Position numbers and translations under genes: made by a program. Source: Schaalia hyovaginalis (GTDB lineage Bacteria; Actinomycetota; Actinomycetes; Actinomycetales; Actinomycetaceae). Taken from it: DNA of 64,000 nt. The DNA is taken from contig NZ_JACHMK010000001.1 in assembly GCF_014208035.1 (NCBI RefSeq), forward strand, positions 310,001 to 374,000, read 5' to 3'. Within the stretch, counting starts at the first letter, position 1, and every line of letters begins with the position of its first letter. This document shows positions 44,121-53,185 of this stretch, in pieces. Below the pieces are notes generated by a model. It ran no database searches. It saw only the letters and a list, made by a program, of their open reading frames with translations, and was not told the DNA's origin.

Positions 44121-44774
44121 CGATCCTGCCGGGGTCCAGGAAATGGAGTCGAGGGCGGCGAGAGTTTCCAAGGGGATGGTGGTTGCATTGGTTGCTGAAC
44201 TCAAGCCGACCTTCCAGATGCCGTCGCAGCGTGCGAGAATCCACGACTCTTCATAGCTATGCTCGCTCGTTCTAATCCACTGGTAGGAGTAGCCGAGGGC
44301 GTGGACGCCGCCGATAGTGCGGGCGGGAAGTTCTTGTACGTCCGCAGTCTCCTCGTGCTGCTCGGCAGATGTGAATGCCTGCCGGTAGTGGGCGGTGAGG
44401 TCGATGTCGAAGGGAACCTCATCGGGGTAGTTGAAGGAGAAGGCGAGAACTTTTGGCGACATTCGGTTGATGCGAATCGCGCCGCCGCTTTCGCCTTCGC
44501 TGGCCGTGGCGAGAAAGTGATCGGGTCCGCTTGCCGCATTCTGGACGATAGCCCAGCCTTCAGGTAGGTCGATGCTGAGGTGATCGGCCTGTTCCTGGGT
44601 GATGGTGACGATCATCGGGGTGGACATGGGGGACTCCGTAGCGGACATGGGTGACGTGTTGGGGAGGGTGCAGGAGGTGAGTCCTGCAGCCGCCGCGAAT
44701 GCGACGGCGAGGGCGAGGCCGAAGCGCGGGGCGGACTTTCGCCCCTGATTCGGGGAGCGGTGCAAATCATTCAT
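44118..44774 (-). CDS. lipoprotein, paralogue 2 of a tandem pair
   Basis: A 218-residue predicted lipoprotein. The signal peptide ends in lipobox LTSC (about residues 32-35), and a Ser/Thr-rich spacer follows. The remaining about 170 residues have a central block (LPEGWAIVQNAA) and the ending DSISWTPAGS shared with the upstream paralogue. I do not recognise a domain. It is the last gene of the minus-strand locus 48593-44118. A longer reading upstream of the ATG runs through the other lipoprotein gene in the wrong frame and is rejected. A surface immunity or accessory role is inferred from location only. Confidence 0.75.
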   Translation of the reverse strand: MNDLHRSPNQGRKSAPRFGLALAVAFAAAAGLTSCTLPNTSPMSATESPMSTPMIVTITQEQADHLSIDLPEGWAIVQNAASGPDHFLATASEGESGGAIRINRMSPKVLAFSFNYPDEVPFDIDLTAHYRQAFTSAEQHEETADVQELPARTIGGVHALGYSYQWIRTSEHSYEESWILARCDGIWKVGLSSATNATTIPLETLAALDSISWTPAGS

Positions 44775-44832
44775 CAACACTCCCATCGTCGGTGTCTCAT
44801 GCTTGCGTGCCCGACCCGCACGAAGCACATAC

Positions 44833-45471
44833 TCACGATCCTGCCGGGGTCCAGGAAATGGAGTCGAGGGCGGTGAGGACTTCGGGGGAGAGGGAGTCGC
44901 CACCGGTTGCGGAGCGGGCAGAGATCTTCCAAAGGCCGTCGTGGCGTGCGAGCACCCATACCTGTTCGTAGTGGGGGTCGTCTGCCCTCGTCCACTGGTA
45001 GGAGAATCCGAGGGCGTGGGCATCGCCGATGGTGCGGGCGGGAACTTCTTGTACGTCCGCAGTCTCCTCGTGCTGCTCGGCAGATGTGAATGCCTGCCGG
45101 TAGTGGGCGGTGAGGTCGATGTCGAAGGGAACCTCATCGGGGTAGTTGAAGGAGAAGGCGAGAGACTCCGGAGACATTCGATTGATGCGAATCGCGCCGC
45201 CGCTTTCGCCTTCGCTGGCCGTGGCGAGGAAGGAGTCGGGCCTGGTCGCCGCATTCTGGACGATAGCCCAGCCTTCGGGCAGAGTGAGATTCACATGGTC
45301 GTATTCGTTTTGGGTGATGCTGACGATCATCGGGGTGGACATGGGGGACTCCTTGGCAGACATCGAGGATGTGGGGGCCGGGCTGCAGGAGGTGAGTCCT
45401 GCAGCTGCCGCGAATACGACGGCGAGGGCGAGGCCGAAGCGTCGACTTTTCGGGTGGTGGGGCACGATCAT
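44833..45471 (-). CDS. lipoprotein, paralogue 1 of a tandem pair
   Basis: A 212-residue predicted lipoprotein with lipobox LTSC at about residues 26-29. Long stretches are nearly identical to the downstream paralogue, for example SFNYPDEVPFDIDLTAHYRQ and the surrounding 70 residues, while the region after the lipobox and the part before the C-terminus differ. It starts four bases after the stop of the 927-residue protein gene, which argues for co-expression. The duplication is recent, judged by DNA identity over 44330-44440 and 45050-45160. Confidence 0.78.
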   Translation of the reverse strand: MIVPHHPKSRRFGLALAVVFAAAAGLTSCSPAPTSSMSAKESPMSTPMIVSITQNEYDHVNLTLPEGWAIVQNAATRPDSFLATASEGESGGAIRINRMSPESLAFSFNYPDEVPFDIDLTAHYRQAFTSAEQHEETADVQEVPARTIGDAHALGFSYQWTRADDPHYEQVWVLARHDGLWKISARSATGGDSLSPEVLTALDSISWTPAGS

Positions 45472-45474
45472 GGG

Positions 45475-48258
45475 TCAGTCTCCGTAGATGATGCGGGCAT
45501 CGCCGTGCAGTTGGCGGGCGTTGTTGACTGAGGTCTCGACGTAGTTGGAGGCGGCGGAGTACCTGAGGGAATCGCCATTCTCACTGATGAAATTATGGAA
45601 GGCGGTCCGCTGCTCCGGGCGCATGGTGTCGTAGGGGATGACGTGTCCGTTCGTATCGAGGAACTGCTGCGAGGTGTCGAGTTTCTGGTGGTGTTCTTCG
45701 AGCGGGATTTGTGCTCCCGTGAAGTCCCCGTGGGTGGAAATCTCCTGGTAGAGGGAGTCTTTCATGTAGTCGTAGACCATTGTCTCTCTCGTCGTCTTCT
45801 CGGTGGTGTTATTCGCGTCGGTTGTGAGAAGGGAGTCGAGGACCGGGGCGACGCCGTTCGATTTCGCCTGCTCGATGAAGTACCCTGCGACCTCGCGCGT
45901 CGCTTCGTTGTTGATGGCCCCTTCGAGGATGTCGCCAAAGGGTACGGCTCCGATCCCCGCCTGGATCAGCCCCTGCCAGCGTTCGTTACGGGCGTTGAGG
46001 GCTTCGATGGCTTCTTGGCTGGCATTTTCAGGCGCGGTGAAGAGCGATTCCATCAGGGGCGACCACCCGTCCGTAACATTGTTGATGGAGCGGCCGCCGA
46101 TGCCCTGAACTGCATCTGCCAGATCAGCGCGATACGCGCTTTGTGCGGCGAGTAGGAGATTGTCGGTGGCGGGTGCGCGTCCGCCGATATAGAAGTCATC
46201 GGATGTGTCGTCGGGAGTCCCATTGTCACTGATCTCGGGGTTGTCGAAGCCGATGTCGGTGAAGAAGCCATTCTTGCCGAGCAGCCGCTGACTCATGACA
46301 CGGTCGAAGGCGATGAAATGACGGCCACCGGCACCGGTGACGACACCGTTATGCTTGGCCACCTCGTCAAGACTTCCGGCGATCCCTTCAATGTGAGGCG
46401 CGAGGATCGTTCCGGCCCACGAACGCAGTTTGCTGTTCGCATGCCCGAAGACGTCTTGGCCGTGATCCTGGTCCTGATCGCCGAACCACCACGTGTCATG
46501 GTCGGCGTCGAGCCCGTCCTCGTAGCCGAAGAGGAAGTTCGCGCCGATCTGGGTGCGTCGCTCGTCATCTGCGCTCGCTTGGCGGTAGCGGCGCTCGGCT
46601 TCGAGGTAGTCGGGATCACTGGAGCCGCCGTAGTCGGCGGGGTCGGGGAAGGTGAGATCGGCCTTCGGATCAGGGCTGCTCGCATCGGAAATCATGTTCC
46701 CGAATGCCTCGCCGCCGTCTTGGAAACCGTAGAACTCGTTGCCCCGGCCCCGATGACCCGTGAGATACCGGGTCATATCCATCGAAGCATCACCGACCTC
46801 GAAGGGAGTGTCACGCGTGAGGAAACGACGCATCGCATCAAGGCGTTCGCCCTCGGCCGCCTGGAGCGCCTCAGAACCGGCCCCGCCCTCGAGGGAATCC
46901 GGCGTATCGGACAGCAGAGCGAGGGAATGAACAGGATCGAGGATCGAAGCGTCATACCCGGTCAGAAGGACCCCAGGCATCACCGCTCCGGCGTTGATGC
47001 GATTAGCGTATGCGCCCTCAGAATTCTCGTGATCCCAGGCGACCAGATCATCCGCCATCGAAGGACCGTTATCGGAGGTGTAGAACTGGGGCCCGAGGGC
47101 AAGATCGGGGTTCGTCTGCGCTGCAAGGCCTGCCAGCTGGGAGAAGATCGAGTAGCCGACATGTTCGCCATAGGGCGCGTCCTCGCACAGGTCGGCGTAG
47201 TCATAGACGGTACGACCAGAATCCTTGTACTCCTGGATCTGCTTGGCGACGAGCTGATCCATCGTGGTGCCCTGCGTGCCGCGGAGGCCATCACGAGCGG
47301 CAAGGAAAGCCTCGTTCTGCTGAGTGAGCACCCCCGTGGCATTGACCCCTCCTGTCGACAAGACCATCGCGGTGCCGACCTCACTCAGGACCGTAGAGAC
47401 GAGCTCCGACTCGGGGCTGGCGGGTTCGAACCCCAGAGCGGAGGCGCGCACGGCGAAACCGTTGAGCTCATCCGCACTCAGCTCTTCCATGAGCGCATTC
47501 GCTATGAATGGGTTTTCGAGTAGGGCGCCGTACGTGTCCTGAATCGCCCGAAGATCATCAGCGGTGAGATCCTCATCGCGCAAGGCGGCGGCGATGCGCG
47601 GTGCGATTTCTTGGGCGTATTCCCATTCGGCTTGCCCGTCAACCAGGGGGATATCATTGAAGAGTGCGGCACCGATCTCGTTTCGGGTGCGCTTCGGCCC
47701 TTCTCCAATGAGGGAGCTCGCGGCCCCGATGAAGGCGTTCGCGGCAGTCTGCGCCTCACCGTCGAGAGTATCCATCGCGGTGCTGTACTCGCCGATGATC
47801 TCGTTGCGGGTGTCATCGCGCATACCCTTCAGGGAATCGACGCGCATATCAATCTCCGCCCGGGAGACGTCCTCTCCGGCAGCGATACGAGCGCGGACCT
47901 CATCATTGAGGGCGTTGACGGCATTGTCATAGTCAGCCTGCGCCTGGTCATAACGCGCTTGGAAATCGGGGACCGTGACGCTGCGAGCATGAGCGACAGC
48001 CTCAGACCACGCGAGGATCGCATTCCTCGGCCCGGCGAAAGCCTCCGCGAAGCTGCGAGCATGCTCACCGAGTCTTTGAACAGAATCGATGTAGGCGTCG
48101 GCTGCTTCGCCTGACCATCCGGGCACACCCGCAGCCGTGTCGGCGGCGACCTGCGTATGAGAGATCCTGGTGGCAACGGCCCACAAGTCCTCACGTAAGG
48201 TCTCACACGCGCCGCTCACATCGTCAGGGAGGGGCATCGCTTCGGCTCCGCTTGTCAC
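45475..48258 (-). CDS. large WXG100-containing secreted-type protein
   Basis: A 927-residue hydrophilic protein. The first about 100 residues are WXG100-like with the turn GWSGEAADAY at about 47-56, followed by a long coiled-coil stretch (about 100-185). The remainder is mixed and resembles the large DUF6571-type proteins found near WXG100 genes in actinobacteria; I see no enzyme motif. Its ATG overlaps the stop of the small helical protein gene by four bases. It is probably a type VII secretion substrate or a surface protein, with the two lipoproteins as partners. No secretion ATPase is encoded nearby. Confidence 0.7.
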   Translation of the reverse strand: MTSGAEAMPLPDDVSGACETLREDLWAVATRISHTQVAADTAAGVPGWSGEAADAYIDSVQRLGEHARSFAEAFAGPRNAILAWSEAVAHARSVTVPDFQARYDQAQADYDNAVNALNDEVRARIAAGEDVSRAEIDMRVDSLKGMRDDTRNEIIGEYSTAMDTLDGEAQTAANAFIGAASSLIGEGPKRTRNEIGAALFNDIPLVDGQAEWEYAQEIAPRIAAALRDEDLTADDLRAIQDTYGALLENPFIANALMEELSADELNGFAVRASALGFEPASPESELVSTVLSEVGTAMVLSTGGVNATGVLTQQNEAFLAARDGLRGTQGTTMDQLVAKQIQEYKDSGRTVYDYADLCEDAPYGEHVGYSIFSQLAGLAAQTNPDLALGPQFYTSDNGPSMADDLVAWDHENSEGAYANRINAGAVMPGVLLTGYDASILDPVHSLALLSDTPDSLEGGAGSEALQAAEGERLDAMRRFLTRDTPFEVGDASMDMTRYLTGHRGRGNEFYGFQDGGEAFGNMISDASSPDPKADLTFPDPADYGGSSDPDYLEAERRYRQASADDERRTQIGANFLFGYEDGLDADHDTWWFGDQDQDHGQDVFGHANSKLRSWAGTILAPHIEGIAGSLDEVAKHNGVVTGAGGRHFIAFDRVMSQRLLGKNGFFTDIGFDNPEISDNGTPDDTSDDFYIGGRAPATDNLLLAAQSAYRADLADAVQGIGGRSINNVTDGWSPLMESLFTAPENASQEAIEALNARNERWQGLIQAGIGAVPFGDILEGAINNEATREVAGYFIEQAKSNGVAPVLDSLLTTDANNTTEKTTRETMVYDYMKDSLYQEISTHGDFTGAQIPLEEHHQKLDTSQQFLDTNGHVIPYDTMRPEQRTAFHNFISENGDSLRYSAASNYVETSVNNARQLHGDARIIYGD

Positions 48259-48593
48259 TGGCCACCTCCCAAGCGCTTTGCGATCTGGGCAAAACCGGTC
48301 GTGGATTGATACTCCGAGACATCGAAAGCACCGATCACGGACTCCTGCCCGGCACCCAAGACTGCACAGGCATCATTGAACTCAAAAGCGACCACCCGCA
48401 TATCCCGAACAAAGTCTGCGGCCGCCTGCCGCAATGCGCTCACACCACTGTTGCCACCGACAGGCAGACTCAGAGCCACAGAGGCTGTCGGAATCGTTGA
48501 AAGAAACGATCCGATTCTGCCGAACTCCTCGCAGTCCCTCCAGTCTTTTCGGGCATTCACACCCACAGCTTCGCGATCGAACTCAAGATCCAT
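48255..48593 (-). CDS. small helical WXG100-type partner protein
   Basis: A 112-residue protein, mostly helical, without W-x-G but with the size and placement of a small type VII partner. The start ATG at 48593 has GGAAGG five bases before it. Four bases overlap the gene for the 927-residue protein. First gene of the minus-strand group. It may pair with the N-terminus of the large protein. Confidence 0.65.
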   Translation of the reverse strand: MDLEFDREAVGVNARKDWRDCEEFGRIGSFLSTIPTASVALSLPVGGNSGVSALRQAAADFVRDMRVVAFEFNDACAVLGAGQESVIGAFDVSEYQSTTGFAQIAKRLGGGQ

Positions 48594-48773
48594 GATGACC
48601 TTCCAAACGGCCGCCGACTCGCGGGCAGTGTATCGGCCGCGATGAACGGGGGACAAACATATGGTGTCAGCACAGCGTCAATAGCCCCGATCATTGGTCT
48701 TCGATCACCGCTGACATGACAGCAAGAGGAGTATTCGTGCCGTTCGCGCGATCCGCTTTGCGACAATGAGCCC

Positions 48774-49793
48774 ATGCACGCACTCCTCGCCGGACTGACG
48801 ACCCTCGACGTCATCCACGCCCTCGACCACAAGCCCAACACGACCACGAAAACGACCTGCATCGACCACGCGATGGCGGCAGGCGGCCCCGCGACGAACG
48901 CCGCAGTCACCATCGCGGCCCTCGACGCCCTGCAGCCCGATCTAAACGCCGACGCGCCCTCGGCGGTCACCCTCCTCACGGCCCTGGGCGAGGGCGCGAT
49001 CGCGAGAACCCTCGCCGAAGACCTCGCGAACTGCCGGGTCGATGTGCGAGACGCCGGCGATCCGGCATCCTCGGTGCGCGAACCCGCGATCTCCTCGATC
49101 ATCGAGCACCCGGGCGGTCGCATGGTCGCCTCCACGAACGCGCGCATCCCGGTCGACGCTCCCCTCGGCGCGCGGCTCCTGGAGGACGCGCTCGGATCCG
49201 CGGGTTCGCCGGACGTCGTCCTCGTCGACGGGCACAACCCCGATCTGGCCTCCCTCGTCCTCCAGGTCGGCGTCGCCCCCGAACCCGGTCCCGACGACGA
49301 TCCCTTCGCCCGCCTCGAGGCGCGCCCCTCTCACCAGCGCGTCCTCGACGGCGGCTCCTGGAAGGGATGGTTCCTGCCCCTCCTGCCCCTCATCGACATC
49401 GCCGTCGTGTCCGCCGACTTCCGCCCGCCGCTCCTGTCCACCGCAGAGGGCGGGGGCGTCGCCGACTTCCTGAGGGGATTCGGGATCACCCGGACGATCC
49501 GGACCCGCGGGCCTCAAGCCGTCGAATGGTGGTGGGACGGCCTCTCCGGGACCACCGGAGTCGACGAGGTCGAAGCGGTGTCGACCCTCGGCGCGGGTGA
49601 TGTCTTCCACGGGGCCTTCGCCTGGGCCCTCGCCGTGCTTCACCGGGCCGGTCGGCCGCTGCCCGAAACACCGGAGGGATTGATCCGTTTCGCCTCGGCG
49701 ATCGCGGGCGCCTCGACGACGCGCTTCGGAACGCGTTCGTGGCGCGAGGACCCGAAGGTCGGGGCCGAAGTCGAGGCATTCTTCGACGACTGA
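48774..49793 (+). CDS. PfkB/ribokinase-family sugar kinase (intact copy C)
   Basis: A 339-residue kinase of normal length. The N-terminal AAGGPATNAA block binds the sugar, and the GAGD motif with catalytic Asp at residue 276 lies in STLGAGDVFHGAFAW. It phosphorylates a sugar or nucleoside; the substrate is not apparent. Its first 371 bases and leader are duplicated in copy B, and a shorter part in copy A. It is the right-hand border gene of the accessory region and converges with the hydrolase gene. Confidence 0.88.
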   Translation: MHALLAGLTTLDVIHALDHKPNTTTKTTCIDHAMAAGGPATNAAVTIAALDALQPDLNADAPSAVTLLTALGEGAIARTLAEDLANCRVDVRDAGDPASSVREPAISSIIEHPGGRMVASTNARIPVDAPLGARLLEDALGSAGSPDVVLVDGHNPDLASLVLQVGVAPEPGPDDDPFARLEARPSHQRVLDGGSWKGWFLPLLPLIDIAVVSADFRPPLLSTAEGGGVADFLRGFGITRTIRTRGPQAVEWWWDGLSGTTGVDEVEAVSTLGAGDVFHGAFAWALAVLHRAGRPLPETPEGLIRFASAIAGASTTRFGTRSWREDPKVGAEVEAFFDD

Positions 49794-49821
49794 GGGAGGA
49801 AGCGCTTCGCCCGAGCGGGCT

Positions 49822-50595
49822 TCACCGCGAACGCACGACCGGCACCCAGCGCTTCGCCCACTCGACGGAGGGGGCGTCGAGTGCCTCGACGTTCTCCCCG
49901 AGACCGAAGCGGGCGTCGGCGACCTCGACCCGTGATCCGTCCGGGAGCAAGTGGAAGACCTCCTGCGTCGCTCCGAGAAGGCCGAGATCGGCGTCGGTGG
50001 AGTCGTGAATGACGAGCGTCGGCTGATCCAATCCGTCCAGCAGGGCGACCGGGTCGCACAAGGACAGGTCGGCCAGGGTCTGCTTGGAGATCGTGAAACT
50101 GCGGCGCCTCGACGGGGAGTCATCGGGGATCGAGGTCGCTCCGATCTCCTCGAGGTCCCCGAGCTGCTCATCGGAGAAGATCTGCGTCCAATCGATCGAC
50201 ATCGGGGCGATCGAGGGCGAGGACAGCACGTAGGCCAGTACGGCCGTCGGACGCGCGGCGAGGGCGACCGTCGCCCCGAAGGAGTGGCCGTGCACCAGCT
50301 GGCGCGCGAAGCCCTGATCGGCGAGCCACCCCGAAGCGGCCCGGAGGTCTTCGACTTCGGCGTCCAAGGTGATGATGTCGTCCCCCGATTCGCCGTGGCC
50401 CGAGTAGTCGAACTCGAGGGTCGCGTAGCCCGCCGCGCGGTAGCGGCGCGCGAGACGGTCGAAGTGCTCCGCCGAATGCCGGTCGGCGAGGAAGGAGTGC
50501 GAGAAGAGCACCGCCGCGTCCCCGGAATCGACGGGGTTGACGAACGTCCCCGCCAGCTCAACGCCGCGGGGTGTGGGAATCTTCGTCTCGACCAC
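49822..50595 (-). CDS. alpha/beta hydrolase
   Basis: A 257-residue cytoplasmic hydrolase. The nucleophile elbow GHSFG is at residues 103-107 (Ser105), and DYSGHGES at about 63-70 is the oxyanion-side loop. The acid and His are likely in the C-terminal third but less certain. It belongs to the broad serine-hydrolase/dienelactone hydrolase-like group; substrate unknown. Single gene, ending 28 bases from the kinase stop. Confidence 0.85.
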   Translation of the reverse strand: MVETKIPTPRGVELAGTFVNPVDSGDAAVLFSHSFLADRHSAEHFDRLARRYRAAGYATLEFDYSGHGESGDDIITLDAEVEDLRAASGWLADQGFARQLVHGHSFGATVALAARPTAVLAYVLSSPSIAPMSIDWTQIFSDEQLGDLEEIGATSIPDDSPSRRRSFTISKQTLADLSLCDPVALLDGLDQPTLVIHDSTDADLGLLGATQEVFHLLPDGSRVEVADARFGLGENVEALDAPSVEWAKRWVPVVRSR

Positions 50596-50782
50596 GCCTC
50601 CACCGTAGCGGCCCGCGGAAACGAGGGCGAGCCCTTTCCCGACAAGCGCTCATCTGTAACGTGAGCCGTCGCACCGGGCGGAGCTTCCGAGCGGGCTTCA
50701 GGGCGGGAGGTGAGGGCGGTTAGGCTTGAGCCGACCCTGGAGCGCCTCGCCCCGGGGTGAGCACCTGAGTGAAGGAGACCCG

Positions 50783-51103
50783 ATGGGGACGAAGTTCGGA
50801 CTGATCCTCGGCCTCGGAGCCGGCTACGTGCTCGGCACGCGTGCCGGGCGCGAACAGTACGAGAAGATCCGTCGGGCCGCGGCCAGGGCCCGTCGCTTCC
50901 CCCCGGTGGCCAAGCCCCTCGATCGCGCCGGTGAGAAGGTCTCCGACATCGTGCGCGCGCAGGGCGAACGCGTCACCGACAAGGTCGCCGACGCCGTGAA
51001 GGAGCGCCTCTTCGGAGCCCCGCCCTCGACCCCGCCCTCCCGAGTCGTTGACGTCGACGCCGAGGGGGGCCAGGCCCCCGCCCCTTCGACTCGCGCTCGA
51101 TGA
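50783..51103 (+). CDS. YtxH-like small membrane protein
   Basis: A 106-residue protein. A glycine-rich membrane segment (FGLILGLGAGYVLGTRAG) fills residues 5-22, and a basic/amphipathic helix follows. AAGGAG lies six bases before the ATG. The stop overlaps the start of the ferritin-like/VIT1 gene as ATGA. YtxH-type proteins are often stress-induced; their function is unclear. Confidence 0.8.
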   Translation: MGTKFGLILGLGAGYVLGTRAGREQYEKIRRAAARARRFPPVAKPLDRAGEKVSDIVRAQGERVTDKVADAVKERLFGAPPSTPPSRVVDVDAEGGQAPAPSTRAR

Positions 51104-52257
51104 GCGCCCCCATGGCACCCGCTCCCGCCCTCGGCCCCGAAGCCGTCGGCGGCGCCCAGGCGCCGACGAAGGCCCAGATCCGTCGCTGGCGCCGCCACCT
51201 CGCCGAGGAGCGGATGGAGGCGCGCACCTACCGCTCCCTCGCGGAGCGCCGCACCGGCTGGGAGAGGGAGGTCCTCCTCCAGCTCGCCGAGGCCGAGCGC
51301 CGCCACGAGGAGTACTGGCTCGCCCTGCTCGGCGAGCGCGCCCTGCCCGCTCCGAAGCCGCGCCTGCGCGTGCGGATCTCCGCCTGGCTCGCCCAGATGT
51401 TCGGGACGATCTTCATCCTCGCGATGGCCCAGCGGGCCGAGCAGCGCACGACCTACGACATCGACGAGGACGCCCCCGCTCAGATGGCGGCCGACGAGCA
51501 CATTCACGGGGAGGTCATACGCGGCCTCACCGCGCGCTCCCGCGAGGCCCTCGCGGGCACCTTCCGCGCCGCCGTCTTCGGGGCGAACGACGGCCTCGTC
51601 TCCAACCTCGCCCTGGTCCTGGGCGTCGCGGCGACCGGGATGGCCCCCGGCCTCGTCCTCGCGACCGGCGTCGCCGGCCTCCTCGCGGGCGCCCTGTCCA
51701 TGGCGGCGGGTGAATGGGTGAGCGTGCGCAGTCAGCGCGAGCTCCTCGACGCGTCGATCCCGGATCCGGACGCCCATCAGGCGGTGCCCGCCCTGGACGT
51801 CAACGCCAACGAGCTCGCCCTCGTCTTCAGGGCTCGCGGCGAGAGCCCCGAAGACGCGGACGCGCACGCCGCGACGATCTTCGCCCAGCTCGCCCGTCCC
51901 GCCATCACCGAATCCGGGGCGATCGCCGTGCACGCGGCCCTCGGCGGAGGCGACGCGGCCAACGGCGCCACCGAACAGGTGGGCACGCCCTGGAGGGCGG
52001 CCTCCTCCTCCTTCTGCTTCTTCGCGATCGGCGCCTTCTTCCCGCTCGTCCCCTACATCTTCGGCATGTCGGGTCTGGGGGCGATCGCGCTCGCGGCCCT
52101 CATCGTCGGGCTCGCGCTGCTGGGGACGGGCGGAGTCGTCGGCATCCTCTCCGGCCAGTCCCCTGCCCCGCGCGCCCTGCGCCAGCTCCTCATCGGCTAC
52201 GGCGCCGCCGGCGTCACCTACGTCCTCGGTCTCCTCTTCGGGACGACGGCCGCCTGA
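51100..52257 (+). CDS. ferritin-like/VIT1 iron exporter (MbfA type)
   Basis: A 385-residue membrane protein. The N-terminal about 150 residues form a ferritin-like (rubrerythrin) helical domain with Glu/His ligands such as RRHEEYW and DEHIHGE. A C-terminal CCC1/VIT1 domain with about five membrane helices follows, starting at FGANDGLVSNLALV. This fusion is known from MbfA, an iron exporter that protects against peroxide. It is coupled to the YtxH-like gene by a four-base overlap, which suggests an iron/oxidative-stress unit. Confidence 0.88.
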   Translation: MSAPMAPAPALGPEAVGGAQAPTKAQIRRWRRHLAEERMEARTYRSLAERRTGWEREVLLQLAEAERRHEEYWLALLGERALPAPKPRLRVRISAWLAQMFGTIFILAMAQRAEQRTTYDIDEDAPAQMAADEHIHGEVIRGLTARSREALAGTFRAAVFGANDGLVSNLALVLGVAATGMAPGLVLATGVAGLLAGALSMAAGEWVSVRSQRELLDASIPDPDAHQAVPALDVNANELALVFRARGESPEDADAHAATIFAQLARPAITESGAIAVHAALGGGDAANGATEQVGTPWRAASSSFCFFAIGAFFPLVPYIFGMSGLGAIALAALIVGLALLGTGGVVGILSGQSPAPRALRQLLIGYGAAGVTYVLGLLFGTTAA

Positions 52258-52399
52258 CTTTTTCGCCGTCGAGGAGAAAGAGGTTTCTGTGCGCGTGGAG
52301 CATGTTGTGCGCCTCTGACTTGTACGGGGCATATGGATGACAGTCCACAGTCCTCACGAACCGTTACGTGCTTTTCAGTAGGGCTTCTATTATGAGGTC

Positions 52400-53185
52400 A
52401 TGTCTGAACAGAAGAGCTACCCAGAAGAGGCGTATTGCCCTTACGACGGCAAGCTGTGGTGGGATCGAGAGAAGAGCGACGGGCCAGTGGGCGCGTGTGG
52501 AAGTACTCCTCGATTGGCTTCTTGGCTCAGGTGGAATGTGCAAATTGGCGAACGGTTCAGTACTCGAGAACTTCGCCTTGTGTTGGGTATAGATGACGAA
52601 CACTTCCAACGCCGTCAACGTGAGCTTCGAGAGATGGGATGGAGATATCTGTCTGCAAAGGAAGACCCGAGCCTAGGGGAGGAGTGTGAGCTTCTTGATT
52701 ACGGCTGGTGGCCCGGTGAAGGGCCTCGGCCAAAGAAGGCGACAATTTCGTCTAAATTGAGGCGTCAAGTTTTCGAGCGAGATGGTGGGCGCTGCGTAAT
52801 TTGCGGGCTTGCGGCCGGTGAGAAGTATGAAGATGGGAGTGTCGTAGTACTTACTGCAGGGCACGTCATTGCCAACTCTCATGGTGGAAGTGCCAGTCTC
52901 GATAATTTGCAGACGGAATGTCGTCGATGCAATGAGTCTGCTCGTGCCGATACGGGGAGTGCGCTCGATCCTCAGGCGGTTCTTGAGTCTGTCAAGTCGC
53001 TCAGATTCCCTGAACGCATGGAACTTCTTGAATGGCTCCGGCGAGGATCTCGGACTCGAACGCAACTTGATCGGGTGTATGACACTGTTCGTCTCGGTGG
53101 TCCTGCTGTTCGAGAAGCAGTCCTTAGCTACCTAACCGATGCCTCTGAAAGGCATCATCATCGATCGCGTCCTGGGAAGCCTTGA
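52400..53185 (+). CDS. HNH endonuclease, probable restriction enzyme
   Basis: A 261-residue protein. A zinc-type HNH domain covers about residues 120-180, with Cys132/Cys135, His155 in GHVIANSHGG, Asn169 and Cys174/Cys177. The N-terminal part has a winged-helix-like stretch, perhaps for target binding. It overlaps the end of the facing C5-methyltransferase gene by 28 bases, and both genes are less GC-rich than their neighbours. Together they look like a type II restriction-modification system gained by transfer. A DNA-repair or homing role is less likely given the partner. Confidence 0.8.
   Translation: MSEQKSYPEEAYCPYDGKLWWDREKSDGPVGACGSTPRLASWLRWNVQIGERFSTRELRLVLGIDDEHFQRRQRELREMGWRYLSAKEDPSLGEECELLDYGWWPGEGPRPKKATISSKLRRQVFERDGGRCVICGLAAGEKYEDGSVVVLTAGHVIANSHGGSASLDNLQTECRRCNESARADTGSALDPQAVLESVKSLRFPERMELLEWLRRGSRTRTQLDRVYDTVRLGGPAVREAVLSYLTDASERHHHRSRPGKP

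Noticed and set aside
44775..45254. N-terminal extension of the second lipoprotein frame
   Set aside because: It runs through the other lipoprotein gene in a shifted frame; the signal peptide shows the real start at 44774.
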